Of a stretch of 52,823 nt of DNA, positions 34,630 to 43,695 are shown in pieces; the stretch's first letter is position 1; each line of letters begins with the position of its first letter. The stretch comes from Planctomycetota bacterium (GTDB lineage: Bacteria > Planctomycetota > Planctomycetia > Pirellulales > Pirellulaceae): the NCBI GenBank assembly GCA_017303505.1, contig JAFLCP010000039.1, positions 1,730 through 54,552 on the forward strand, given 5' to 3'. The translations under genes were made by a program, and so were the position numbers. The notes under the pieces were generated by a model. The model saw nothing but the letters and a program-made list of their open reading frames with translations, was not told the origin of the DNA and did no database searches.

Positions 34630-36087
34630 GTGCCCCAAAAGTATTCTGATCTCCCGCTGATTCCCGAGATCCAATCCGCCCTGTCGAGCCTTGAGTATAG
34701 TATTCCGACTCCTATCCAATCGGGAGCCATTCCACCACTGCTTGAAGGGAAAGATTTCCTCGGGTGTGCACAAACTGGAACGGGTAAGACAGCGGCTTTC
34801 GCCATTCCTATTCTGCAAAAGCTCCATTTGGCTGGTAAAAATCCACTCGCCAAACATCCTGTTGGGCTGATCGTTGCACCGACGCGCGAACTAGTGGTCC
34901 AGATATCCGAGAACATCGCAGCGATTGGCAAACATACCAAAGTTCGGCATACGACAATTTACGGTGGCGTCGGTCAACGTCCACAAGTGGCCGCACTCGC
35001 CAAAGGTGTGCATTTGGTAGTCGCCACTCCAGGTCGACTACTCGATCTGATCGACCAAGATTATTGTTCGCTCTCCCGACTTCAATATTTCGTGTTGGAC
35101 GAAGCCGATCGAATGCTCGATATGGGCTTTATGCCCGACGTGCAAAAGATTGTTCGGCTTTTACCGCAACGCCGACAATCGGTATTTTTGTCAGCCACAA
35201 TGCCACCTCCCATCGAAAAATTGGCTGCCGCTTTGTTGCATAACCATGTGACCGTGATGGTTACGCCTCCCGCCAAAACGGCGGACCGAGTTAAGCAAAG
35301 TTTGATGTATGTAGAAAAAAGCGATAAACGAAAATTGCTGGATAAGCTTTTGGCGGATGAGTCGCGTTCGCGAATTCTTGTCTTTATGCGAACCAAACAT
35401 GGCGCTGATCGACTCTACAAGTCGTTAATCCAAGCTGGCGTCTCAGCGGAAGGCATCCACGGCGGACGTTCGCAAAACGCTCGCCAACGCGTACTGAATA
35501 TGTTTCGCGATGGTACGGTTCGGGTACTGATCGCAACCGACGTAGCGGCCCGTGGAATTGACATCGACAATATCGACTTGGTCATCAACTACGATGTCCC
35601 AGTCGAAGCCGATGCTTACGTTCATCGAATTGGACGAACGGCCCGTGCTGGTGCCAGCGGAGAGAGTATTACCTTCTGCGATAGCGAAGAATACAAACAC
35701 ATTCAAGAGATCGAAAAAACGATTGGCATGCCGATCCCCGTTGATCGCGATCATTCGTTTCATTCGTCCAATGCAGAAGATCACGAATTGCGGATGTACG
35801 CGAACAAGGATAAGAATCGCGGCTTCCGGGGTGGTAACCGACAATCTCAAGCGGCTCCATCAAGGAAACACAAAGGACATGCATCGACATCCCGAAGCGT
35901 AGAAAGAGGCCCTTCTTCAGCGGACTCAAAAGTCGGTTCGAAAACCCTGCACAACGCCAATAGAAAGTCGATCAAGAAAAAGAAGAGCCCACCTCGATCT
36001 GGCAACGCGTTTTCGGGCAAGCCTGGTTCAGGTAACGCTTCTAAATCATTTGGCCGTCGAGCTGGTGGTAAATCCAAACGCCGTTAA
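34630..36087 (+). CDS. DEAD-box ATP-dependent RNA helicase
   Basis: A 485-residue RNA helicase of the RhlE/CsdA group. Motifs: Q-motif PTPIQ, Walker A AQTGTGKT (47-54), PTRELV, TPGR, DEAD (157-160), SAT (188-190), then ARGIDIDNIDLVINYD and HRIGRTARAG in the second RecA-like domain. The last 100 residues are a basic, low-complexity tail rich in K, R, G and S, typical of RNA-binding extensions. GTG 34630 is preferred because GAGGAA precedes it by a few bases; TTG 34591 is in frame without a good site. Such helicases act in ribosome assembly or mRNA decay in the cold. A small gene follows after 24 bases, probably in the same operon. Confidence 0.93.
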   Translation: MPQKYSDLPLIPEIQSALSSLEYSIPTPIQSGAIPPLLEGKDFLGCAQTGTGKTAAFAIPILQKLHLAGKNPLAKHPVGLIVAPTRELVVQISENIAAIGKHTKVRHTTIYGGVGQRPQVAALAKGVHLVVATPGRLLDLIDQDYCSLSRLQYFVLDEADRMLDMGFMPDVQKIVRLLPQRRQSVFLSATMPPPIEKLAAALLHNHVTVMVTPPAKTADRVKQSLMYVEKSDKRKLLDKLLADESRSRILVFMRTKHGADRLYKSLIQAGVSAEGIHGGRSQNARQRVLNMFRDGTVRVLIATDVAARGIDIDNIDLVINYDVPVEADAYVHRIGRTARAGASGESITFCDSEEYKHIQEIEKTIGMPIPVDRDHSFHSSNAEDHELRMYANKDKNRGFRGGNRQSQAAPSRKHKGHASTSRSVERGPSSADSKVGSKTLHNANRKSIKKKKSPPRSGNAFSGKPGSGNASKSFGRRAGGKSKRR

Positions 36088-36111
36088 CACTGAAAAATAA
36101 GGCATTAAGTC

Positions 36112-36744
36112 ATGAAAGAACTTAAACCCTTTCGTTCATTGCCGGCGCTCAAGAAAGCACTGGATAACGGTGGACGCTTCTTCAATTTCTTCGACCGGGC
36201 TGCGGATGACAAAGTATCACGTGCAGAACTTGCCCGGGCCGCTGGCGTCTTCTCCGCAGGCATCCAAGCGTTTCTATACTTGGAAATGACCAAACAAGAT
36301 CTATCCGAGGAGCAACAAGCCGAAGCGGTCTCCATGTTAGAACCAACGCTTCGAGCCAGCTTTGCGAAAAAGAAACCTCCGCATGCCAAACCGTCGATGG
36401 TCGACAAAAACTATAAAGCGGGCGATGGGTTGATTGTTACAGGTTATGGGCGTGAGCTCGAAACGCAAAAGCGATTCGAGGGCTTTATCATTGTTCCCAT
36501 CATGGTCGGCAAAGCCATGATACCGATGATGATCCCTATCAATAACATCTATCAGGTTATCGAAATATACGACGACGCAACGTTTAGATCACCGCGAGCC
36601 ATTGTTTGTGTCCCACAAAAAAAGAAAGTGGATCTTTCTGGGCAAGTCCAATTCGGAGGCGTACTAAAGGAACTCAAGAATCAAACGACCTCCCCGCCAA
36701 CACATCCCGTTTTCTTGGAAGCGATCTTCTGGATGAAACGTTAG
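36112..36744 (+). CDS. Protein of unknown function in the helicase operon
   Basis: A 210-residue soluble protein. Residues 1-85 are helical (LPALKKALDNGGRFFNFFDRA, AELARAAGVFSAGIQAFLYLEM, EEQQAEAVSMLEP). Residues 100-180 are beta-rich and hydrophobic (GDGLIVTGYGRELE, FEGFIIVPIMVGKAMIPMMIPI, YQVIEIYDD). No signal peptide is visible and no family is recognised. It begins 24 bases after the helicase stop, so co-transcription is likely, and a link to RNA metabolism is possible but unproven. It converges with the EutBC-like gene, with only 12 bases between the stop codons. Confidence 0.65.
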   Translation: MKELKPFRSLPALKKALDNGGRFFNFFDRAADDKVSRAELARAAGVFSAGIQAFLYLEMTKQDLSEEQQAEAVSMLEPTLRASFAKKKPPHAKPSMVDKNYKAGDGLIVTGYGRELETQKRFEGFIIVPIMVGKAMIPMMIPINNIYQVIEIYDDATFRSPRAIVCVPQKKKVDLSGQVQFGGVLKELKNQTTSPPTHPVFLEAIFWMKR

Positions 36745-36756
36745 TTCTCACATTTC

Positions 36757-39039
36757 TTAACTGAGAGATTTGAGGATTCGCGCAGCAACTTCTGCACCCT
36801 GTTTGGGTAACAATGCAGTCTGTGCGATTCCGGATACTACTTTGGTAATGTTGTGATCTACTTTGGATGGTATCCCCCACACCTCGCCCGCCGCGCTCGT
36901 AATGTAGATCGACAGCGTGCGATGGCCGCTGCCTGGGCGTTCGCCGACGATATGCAAAACTTGATAACGCCCCGCGCGATTTCCAAACAAATTTTCACCG
37001 ATGCGATAACCCGCACGTACTCGCCCAGATCGTATGACCAAGATTTCCGGAATCACAGTTCGCCCTTGAGTTTCAAGCTCTTTTCTCAAATACTCAACAA
37101 GTTGGCTTGCCTGCGCATCGGTTGTGTTCGCCAACGCGTTCAATCCATCGGACAAAACGATCACTGTATCGACCGCTTCTCCATGTTGCTGGCGCAGTGC
37201 CTTAAGACTCTCAATCGACCGGTGACTTAGCTCTTCACCGCTGGAGGGATGAAGAATGTAGTCTTCTCGATCTTTAGAGAGTGTGCGTATCGCGATCGAA
37301 GCCTCAAATTGAGTTTCAAAATCTCCTGGAAGTTCGGCCCAAATACACTGTTTGGCGTCGTCATAGATTTCATGGATCTGTCGATCTAACTCGATGGGCA
37401 ACTTTGATATCTCACTGGCCGAACCCTCAGCGATAAAGACTCCTCTATTCCGAACTTGAGCCAATTGCTCCTTGGCTTCTTGGGTGAGTAATTCATCCGA
37501 ACGTCCGTCGCCCTTAAGCCGGCAATAATTGAGATAGACCCAAATAGGATCTCCGAAATGCTCTGTCGGTTTTCCTTGGCTGTCGATCACGCCCAGCCTT
37601 TGAAAAAACTCCCACATCGCATTGGAAACTCGGTAACCGAAACGCTCTCGAACTCGAACGTGGTCGTGATAGCCGGTTGTCAAATATCCGAGCATTGGAT
37701 CGATGCGCGTCGGTAGAGCCATAAGGTAAGCAGGGTTCGCGGGCATGATCTGCTCGATGCACCACCCAAGATCGTCCAAACTGACATCCATATGCAAGGT
37801 TGTACACACATCGAGTCCGATGACCAGCCCGTGCAGTTTCCCCATAACGATATCTTCCAAACAACATCGGACGAGTTGTTCTTTCGTGCGGAATACTTCT
37901 GGGCCAATAAATCCAGCCACATCGTTTAAGTGAACCCAAGCTTCAGGACTCTCTCCACGTTTCTTCTTGGCGTCAAGTAGCTTGTGAGTTAAGGTGCGAG
38001 CAAGTCCGTACTTGCGAGACTCATGGATAACCATATCAGTCCCAGCACCATGTCCATTGGTGAAATCCGCCCCCTGGCCGGTTTCGAAATATAAACCGAA
38101 ATGACCTCGCTTGTTTTCAGCATGCCGCAGCATCTTGTCGAGTGTCACATCAAACGTTTGGTTGGCCGCATCGGAACCCGCGATACTTTGAAACCATAAC
38201 GCAGTTGACCCTGGTTGGTTCTTCTCAATCTCAGCTTGAATACCTATATGCGACAAAACACAATGCGGCAAAACGGAACTTATGCCAAAGGTGTCGAGGA
38301 CATCCTTAAGCGTCGATTCCACAGCTGCCACAGATTCCGTTTCACTAGATACAGGATTGGTCCCGACGAGCACGTCGCCAACAGCATACGCAAATGCATC
38401 GAATACCTGCCAACGAATATCATCCGGATGATCAGTCGGAGAGTTGGGTTGAACTCTCGCACCCATGTATCCTTTAGCACCGATCTGCGAGCCGGGTAGA
38501 GTATGAAAGATTTTTTGACCAATTACGATCAGCTCTTCGTTCGAAAGCAACTTCACCAAACATGCGATCACATCGCTCGAGAGGCCGGATAATATCCCAC
38601 GAATTTCCGCCTCATTCTCCTCTAACATGAACCGCTTCAGTTTGGCAAACGACCAAGTAGCGATTTTCTGAATGACACCAGGATCGCGCGCGTGTTGAAT
38701 AGCGACCAAGGTGGAATCAATGAATGGAGGATGGGCATCGATTTGAGCGAGTGTCGTATTGGAAAGAAGCTGTCTGGCGGTTTCACGTTCTTCTTGGTTG
38801 GCAGCCGCTACGCCAACGATCGAATCCCCTTCTTTCCATTCGTTGGCAGCCCCGAGCAAACGGCGATAGAGCCCCAAATCCCAGCCACCCGCCGTTCGTT
38901 CGACATAGGCCACGATGTCTTCATCTTTCAATGCAGGAGCGATTACCAAACTGCTCGCAGCCGATACCCATGGAGAAAGAACTCGTAGGCCTCCGAGGGC
39001 CAGACCCGTTTGCAGAATTCGTCGCCGTGTGATTGTCAT
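36757..39039 (-). CDS. Tat-exported single-chain ethanolamine ammonia-lyase (EutB-EutC fusion)
   Basis: A 760-residue protein. It starts with a Tat signal: TRRRILQ then TGLALGGLRVLSPWVSAAS. Residues 35-505 match EutB, the large subunit of adenosylcobalamin-dependent ethanolamine ammonia-lyase: ARVQPNSPTDHP (R195, Q197), SIAGSDAANQTF (N293), LYFETGQGAD (E319), GFIGPEVF and VIGLDVC (D410). Residues 555-755 match EutC, the small subunit: VIVLSDGLNALA, GRVRAGYRIGENL and HIVGERPGSGHRTLSIYIT. Normally these are two cytoplasmic proteins, often in a microcompartment. Here they are one chain with an export signal, and no other eut gene is present. ATG 39039 starts the Tat peptide; a GTG at 39078 adds 13 residues. 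The expected reaction yields acetaldehyde and ammonia; cofactor loading before export is inferred. Confidence 0.88.
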   Translation of the reverse strand: MTITRRRILQTGLALGGLRVLSPWVSAASSLVIAPALKDEDIVAYVERTAGGWDLGLYRRLLGAANEWKEGDSIVGVAAANQEERETARQLLSNTTLAQIDAHPPFIDSTLVAIQHARDPGVIQKIATWSFAKLKRFMLEENEAEIRGILSGLSSDVIACLVKLLSNEELIVIGQKIFHTLPGSQIGAKGYMGARVQPNSPTDHPDDIRWQVFDAFAYAVGDVLVGTNPVSSETESVAAVESTLKDVLDTFGISSVLPHCVLSHIGIQAEIEKNQPGSTALWFQSIAGSDAANQTFDVTLDKMLRHAENKRGHFGLYFETGQGADFTNGHGAGTDMVIHESRKYGLARTLTHKLLDAKKKRGESPEAWVHLNDVAGFIGPEVFRTKEQLVRCCLEDIVMGKLHGLVIGLDVCTTLHMDVSLDDLGWCIEQIMPANPAYLMALPTRIDPMLGYLTTGYHDHVRVRERFGYRVSNAMWEFFQRLGVIDSQGKPTEHFGDPIWVYLNYCRLKGDGRSDELLTQEAKEQLAQVRNRGVFIAEGSASEISKLPIELDRQIHEIYDDAKQCIWAELPGDFETQFEASIAIRTLSKDREDYILHPSSGEELSHRSIESLKALRQQHGEAVDTVIVLSDGLNALANTTDAQASQLVEYLRKELETQGRTVIPEILVIRSGRVRAGYRIGENLFGNRAGRYQVLHIVGERPGSGHRTLSIYITSAAGEVWGIPSKVDHNITKVVSGIAQTALLPKQGAEVAARILKSLS

Positions 39040-39158
39040 ATTCAAACCATCAAGTATCGAATTTTTTTGCAGCGGCACAGTTGGTCCGTTGACCGAGCTG
39101 GATCAGACCACCATTATATCGCAAACTCGACACTATTGCTGAATTATGAGGGACCCCA

Positions 39159-40139
39159 ATGCTCATCCCAGAATTTTGGGCCGATTCGCGAGTGCAAATC
39201 AGAGGCCACGGTAAGCAGATTACCGTTCGTCGCTCGGGCTGGTCGATGACGAGCCAAGCGGAAGCCCAAGCGATGGCTGAGGCTCGGACGCGCGAGACAA
39301 TCCACCGCATTGTGGCAGGCGCCAAATTGGATCGTCGTGAGTCGAAACTGGCCTACGAAAGCGGAACGGAGGGGCGTCCTATCCGCGAAGAAGTTCTCTC
39401 GCGGCATGGAGATGCAGTGATCACCCGAAACATTTATGGCGCCCATTGCCTTAACTCGCCTAACGTCTTATTCGCCGATATCGACTTCGTACGTCCTCCC
39501 GCATCCTGCGTCGTTCTTCTAATCCTATTTGGGCTCTTATCTACCATCCCGATTACCGTCGGTATCGTAACACAATACATCTCTTTCGCCTTCGCGCTCT
39601 TGTTTTTTGCCGCACTCTTCACCCCACTGATCGAAGAAGCCGGCTACCGCATGCTTATTTCTATTCACGGAGGTCATAAAGGCCTAGCTCTGCAGCGGAT
39701 TCGCCAGTTCATAGAAAAAAATCCCACTTGGAGCCTGCGACTTTATGAAACACCCGCAGGTTTTCGATTGATCGCCACGCAGCGTACCTTCGATCCGAAA
39801 GAGGAAAATGTTCAATCGCTTTTCAATGCCCTATGCGTAGACAAGATGTACGCTCGCCTATGCAAGAACCAAAATTGTTTTCGAGCAAGGCTTACAGCGA
39901 AGCCATGGCGAATAGGGCTTCGTGGACTTAAGCCCAGGCGAACATGGCCCGTTTCAGACGACGTGAGCCCCACGCGCCGCGCTTGGATTGAAAAATATGA
40001 ACAAAAGGCCGCTCACTTCGCAGCCTGTCGATTCATTGAGACGCTGGGGAGTGGAGTGATTCATGTGGACGTTAGAGAGACGGTCGAACTACATGACCAA
40101 CTCAGCCGAGCATTACAACGTCACGCGTCCATCGCCTGA
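39159..40139 (+). CDS. Conserved-looking membrane protein of unknown function
   Basis: A 326-residue protein. A soluble N-terminal part (1-110, with NVLFADIDFVRPP) is followed by one or two membrane spans (about 115-160: CVVLLILFGLL, YISFAFALLFFAALF). The C-terminal soluble part has LRLYETPAGFRLIATQRTFDP and KMYARLCKNQNCFRARLTAKPW. That segment pattern (GFRL--T-R-FDP ... Y-RLC--Q-CFRARLTPKPW) recurs in uncharacterised bacterial proteins as I recall. The FADIDF and GFRLIAT strands faintly recall archaeo-eukaryotic primase folds, but catalytic residues cannot be assigned. It is divergent from the EutBC-like gene, separated by 119 bases. Confidence 0.7.
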   Translation: MLIPEFWADSRVQIRGHGKQITVRRSGWSMTSQAEAQAMAEARTRETIHRIVAGAKLDRRESKLAYESGTEGRPIREEVLSRHGDAVITRNIYGAHCLNSPNVLFADIDFVRPPASCVVLLILFGLLSTIPITVGIVTQYISFAFALLFFAALFTPLIEEAGYRMLISIHGGHKGLALQRIRQFIEKNPTWSLRLYETPAGFRLIATQRTFDPKEENVQSLFNALCVDKMYARLCKNQNCFRARLTAKPWRIGLRGLKPRRTWPVSDDVSPTRRAWIEKYEQKAAHFAACRFIETLGSGVIHVDVRETVELHDQLSRALQRHASIA

Positions 40140-40244
40140 AACAAGGTTCCGTGTCTCCCCAATCGTTTCGCATTCTGAAATCGGATATATTCTGGGCAAA
40201 CACTCCCCTACCCCACCTCCTTCCAAGCCGATTTTCTAATCGCT

Positions 40245-41423
40245 ATGAAAATAACTCGTATCGAATCGCTGGTTTGTCATGCTCGAATGCGCAATTGGAT
40301 TTTCGTGAAAGTCCACACCGATCAACCCGGTCTATTTGGCTGGGGCGAAGCAACGCTGGAATGGCATACTCGTAGTGTTATTGGCGCTATCGAAGACTTA
40401 TCTCAATTGCTGATCGGCGAAGATCCTACCCGCATCGAGTATCTCTGGCAGATGATGTGGCGACAACATTTCTGGCATGGAAATGGAATCGTTCGCTCGA
40501 CCGCAATTGCCGGAATCGATCTCGCCTTATGGGACATCTTAGGAAAGTCGTTGGGGGTTCCCTGCCATCATTTATGGGGTGGTGCGGTGCGGGACAAAAT
40601 TCGCCTCTATTGTCACCTCGGTGGTGGTGACATGAAGAGTTTTTATGAAACACCTGTTGATAATGCCAAACGCTTTGGGGAATTGGCCCAGAACGCTGTT
40701 GCCGAGGGCTTCAGCGCTTTCAAGTCGATGGCTGTTCCACCTACCATGCCGATCGAGGGCTTGAAACCAATCAAGTCCGCCGAAGCCTGTGTAGCTGCGA
40801 TGCGCGAGGCCGTTGGTGACGGTGTTGACATCATGGTGGATTGCCATGCCAGACCCTCTCCGGCTATGGGAATGCAATTCGCCAAAGCGTTAGAGCCGTA
40901 TGGTCTGTATTTTTTGGAAGAACCATGCTGGCCTGAGAGTATCGATGGCTTGGCCGCGATCAATGCAGCCGTCACCACTCCAATAGCGACTGGCGAACGC
41001 GTTACTCATTTGGCTGCGTTTCGTGATCTGTTTGCCGCACGCGGTTGCGAAATTTGCCAAATGGATATCACACATTGCGGTGGATTTACGGAAGCTCGTC
41101 GCGTAGCTTCTTTAGCAGACGCCCATCGCATAGCACTTGCGCCACATAATCCGCAAGGCCCAGTCAGCACTGCGGCTTCGATCGAATTCGGCTTTTCGCA
41201 ACCAAGCTATATCATCTGCGAATCCGTCCATAGTGACGTACCATGGAGAAACGAAGTGGTACAAGAAGGCTTCCAACTAGATAAGAAAACACGAACAGTA
41301 ACACCCAATACATTACCTGGCTTAGGTGTAACCATTAACGAAGAAGAAGTTCGCAAGCATCCATTTGAGCAAGAAGTTCTGCAACGGGTCTTCTACTCCG
41401 ATGGTGGTATTGGTGATTGGTAA
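40245..41423 (+). CDS. Galactonate dehydratase-like enolase-superfamily enzyme
   Basis: A 392-residue enzyme of the mandelate racemase/muconate-lactonising group, closest in pattern to D-galactonate dehydratase. N-terminal cap: [19 protein letters not shown]. Barrel residues: VDCH (D199, H201), FLEEP (E225, E226), TGERVTH (E251), MDITHCGG (D274) and LAPHNPQGP (H301); the ending DGGIGDW matches the DgoD-type C-terminus. The acidic residues would bind Mg2+, and His301 would act as acid catalyst. It dehydrates a sugar acid to a 2-keto-3-deoxy acid; the exact substrate is uncertain. It is the first gene of an operon whose next gene encodes the matching aldolase-type enzyme. Confidence 0.9.
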   Translation: MKITRIESLVCHARMRNWIFVKVHTDQPGLFGWGEATLEWHTRSVIGAIEDLSQLLIGEDPTRIEYLWQMMWRQHFWHGNGIVRSTAIAGIDLALWDILGKSLGVPCHHLWGGAVRDKIRLYCHLGGGDMKSFYETPVDNAKRFGELAQNAVAEGFSAFKSMAVPPTMPIEGLKPIKSAEACVAAMREAVGDGVDIMVDCHARPSPAMGMQFAKALEPYGLYFLEEPCWPESIDGLAAINAAVTTPIATGERVTHLAAFRDLFAARGCEICQMDITHCGGFTEARRVASLADAHRIALAPHNPQGPVSTAASIEFGFSQPSYIICESVHSDVPWRNEVVQEGFQLDKKTRTVTPNTLPGLGVTINEEEVRKHPFEQEVLQRVFYSDGGIGDW

Positions 41424-41471
41424 ACCGAACTTCCACCAACACAAAAGTACTTTTGAAGAAACGAGTTCAGC

Positions 41472-42389
41472 ATGACGCAGATCAACCTTTTACAGGGCGT
41501 GCTCCCTGTTTTGCATACACCCCTTCTCGACAATGGCACTATCGATGTGCCGACGCTCGAACGCGAAATCGATTGGGTCTTCCAAACAAAAGCCGATGGC
41601 GTCGTCGTGGCAATGGTCAGCGAAGTACTTCGCTTGGGCTATCATGCGCGAAAAGAATTGGCAGGCTACGTCTGCCCCGCCGTTAAGGGTCGCGGTTACA
41701 CGGTCATTAGCGTAGGTGCCGAAAGTATTCGTGAGGCAATCGACTTTGCCACCCATGCGGAAGCCTTGGGTGCGACTGCTGTGATGGCGATTCCCCCTAT
41801 CTCAGTATCGCTGAACGGTCAGAAAACCGCAGACTATTTTGCAGCGATTGCGCGGAGTGTCTCGATACCACTCATCGTACAAGATGCATCGAGCTATGTT
41901 GGTGCAGCGATTGATCTGGGTGTCTATTTGCGATTGCTCGAAGAATTTGGTGCAGCGCGCATTTTCTTCAAGCCAGAAGCCAGTCCGCTGGGTCCCAATC
42001 TATCCAAATTGCGCGATGCGACATCCGGCAAAGCTCGGATTTTCGAAGGGTCGGGGGGCATCAATTTAGTTGACTGCTATCGACGCGGAATCGTTGGAAC
42101 CATTCCTGGTACCGATCTACTGGATGGAGTCGTGGCCCTTTGGCACGCTTTAAGTTCAGGTAACGAAAAGAGAATTTACGAGCTATCACTCCCCATCTCA
42201 GCCATCACCGCCTTGCAGTTACAAGCGGGCCTTGATGGTTTCTTGGCGATTGAGAAGTATCTCATGCAAAAACGTGGCTTGTTTAACAATACACTTCGGG
42301 TGGAACCATTCGGTTGGGAACTCGATCGCGAAACGGCCGACGAAGTAGATCGACTTTTTGACCTCATGCAAAAAGCTATCCACCAATAA
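41472..42389 (+). CDS. DHDPS-family aldolase/dehydratase (sugar-acid type)
   Basis: A 305-residue TIM-barrel enzyme of the dihydrodipicolinate synthase/N-acetylneuraminate lyase family. The Schiff-base lysine is K167 in IFFKPEASP. The tyrosine-bearing strand that reads YNVP in true DHDPS is [10 protein letters not shown] here, as in the branch that acts on keto-deoxy sugar acids. [12 protein letters not shown] opens the barrel, and [21 protein letters not shown] carries the late glycine-rich strand. Following directly after a sugar-acid dehydratase (48 bases), its likely job is cleavage or dehydration of the 2-keto-3-deoxy acid produced by that enzyme. Lysine synthesis is unlikely. Confidence 0.88.
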   Translation: MTQINLLQGVLPVLHTPLLDNGTIDVPTLEREIDWVFQTKADGVVVAMVSEVLRLGYHARKELAGYVCPAVKGRGYTVISVGAESIREAIDFATHAEALGATAVMAIPPISVSLNGQKTADYFAAIARSVSIPLIVQDASSYVGAAIDLGVYLRLLEEFGAARIFFKPEASPLGPNLSKLRDATSGKARIFEGSGGINLVDCYRRGIVGTIPGTDLLDGVVALWHALSSGNEKRIYELSLPISAITALQLQAGLDGFLAIEKYLMQKRGLFNNTLRVEPFGWELDRETADEVDRLFDLMQKAIHQ

Positions 42390-42402
42390 CACAAGGTGCC
42401 CC

Positions 42403-43695
42403 ATGACGAACCTCTCCAGTCAGGAACAAGATGTTCGCAATGGGCGATACCTAGTCCTATGTTTTTTGTGTCTCTCAGCGGCGATTGCCTACATTCAACG
42501 CGCTGCACTTAGTGTGCCTGCAATGGAGATTGCCAAAGATCTAAAGTTTGCAGATCTTGCCCGCGATATGGGAAGCGTTCAATCGGTTTGGTATTTTGCT
42601 TATGCAGCTATGCAGATACCTGGCGGATGGTTTGCAGATCGACTAGGAAGCCGAAAGGCATTAATGATTTTCTCTGTCACCTGGTCCTTGGCAACTTGCC
42701 TCAGCGCTTTCGCTTTTGATTTTTATTCACTGCTAATTGCTTGGGGGCTCATGGGAGCAGCCCAAGCGGGTGCATTTCCCTGTGCCACAAAAGCGTTAGG
42801 GAGAATCTTCCCAGAAACGGAACGAGCGCGGGCCACAGGCTTCTTAGCTGCAGGCATGGCCATCGGTGGAGCCGTCGCGCCTCTCCTCACCGCCTACATC
42901 CTTGAACAAACAATACCCATCTCTGAGCAGTTCGGGATCGTACGCTGGCGAATATTACTTGCCGGTTATGCAATTCCTGGAATTGCCTGGACGGCCCTGT
43001 TCTTCATGATTATCTCGACACATCAACTTCCCAAAGGAGAACGCGACCATGCAACCATCGCTCCCATCGACTGGACGAAGATGGTTCGCAGTTTACCGAT
43101 GGCTCTTTTGTGTGGGCAACAGTTCTTTCGAGCTGCCGGGATGGTGTTCTTTATGACTTGGTTTCCAACTTTCTTGCAAAAAACGCGGGATGTTTCACAA
43201 CTAGATTCTGGTCTCCTTACGACGATCGCCGGAATTGGTGGTGTTGCCGGAAGTCTAACGGGCGGCTTCTTTTCTGATTGGCTTTTGAAACGGACCGGAA
43301 ATCCTCGACTGAGTCGACAAGGAATAGCAGTTTTGGGCATGAGTTCCTGCGCGATGTTGATCGTGCTTTCTTATTTTGTTCAGACCGTGAACGCAAGCAT
43401 TGCGTTAATTACTGTAGGAGCGTTTTGCGCTACGTTTGGCGGAGTAAGTGGCTATACGGTGGCGATCAGTTACGGAGGTCGGCATGTAGCCACAGTCTTT
43501 AGTACCATGAATATGTTTGGCAACATTGGGGCCGCACTATTTCCCCTCACTGCAGGTTGGCTCGTATCAAAAAGCGGTAATTGGAACTTAGTTCTCTTTT
43601 TGTTCGCAGGCGTGATGGCCATCGATGCCCTTTGCTGGGCGATGCTAAATCCGCGCGGAACCCTCTTTGGAGACAATGATGAGCACCGAAGTTAA
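42403..43695 (+). CDS. MFS transporter, anion:cation symporter (hexuronate) type
   Basis: A 430-residue membrane protein with about twelve spans in two halves. It has the ACS-family pattern of sugar-acid carriers: AIAYIQRAALSVPAMEIAKDL near the start, then QSVWYFAYAAMQIPGGWFADRLGSRKAL (MFS motif A-like GWFADRLGSR). The second half includes GVAGSLTGGFFSDWL. ATG 42403 has AAGG 8 bases upstream; the frame starts earlier but only as overlap with the aldolase gene. Placed between the dehydratase/aldolase and a hydrolase, it probably imports the sugar acid. Its end overlaps the next gene by 17 bases. Confidence 0.9.
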   Translation: MTNLSSQEQDVRNGRYLVLCFLCLSAAIAYIQRAALSVPAMEIAKDLKFADLARDMGSVQSVWYFAYAAMQIPGGWFADRLGSRKALMIFSVTWSLATCLSAFAFDFYSLLIAWGLMGAAQAGAFPCATKALGRIFPETERARATGFLAAGMAIGGAVAPLLTAYILEQTIPISEQFGIVRWRILLAGYAIPGIAWTALFFMIISTHQLPKGERDHATIAPIDWTKMVRSLPMALLCGQQFFRAAGMVFFMTWFPTFLQKTRDVSQLDSGLLTTIAGIGGVAGSLTGGFFSDWLLKRTGNPRLSRQGIAVLGMSSCAMLIVLSYFVQTVNASIALITVGAFCATFGGVSGYTVAISYGGRHVATVFSTMNMFGNIGAALFPLTAGWLVSKSGNWNLVLFLFAGVMAIDALCWAMLNPRGTLFGDNDEHRS

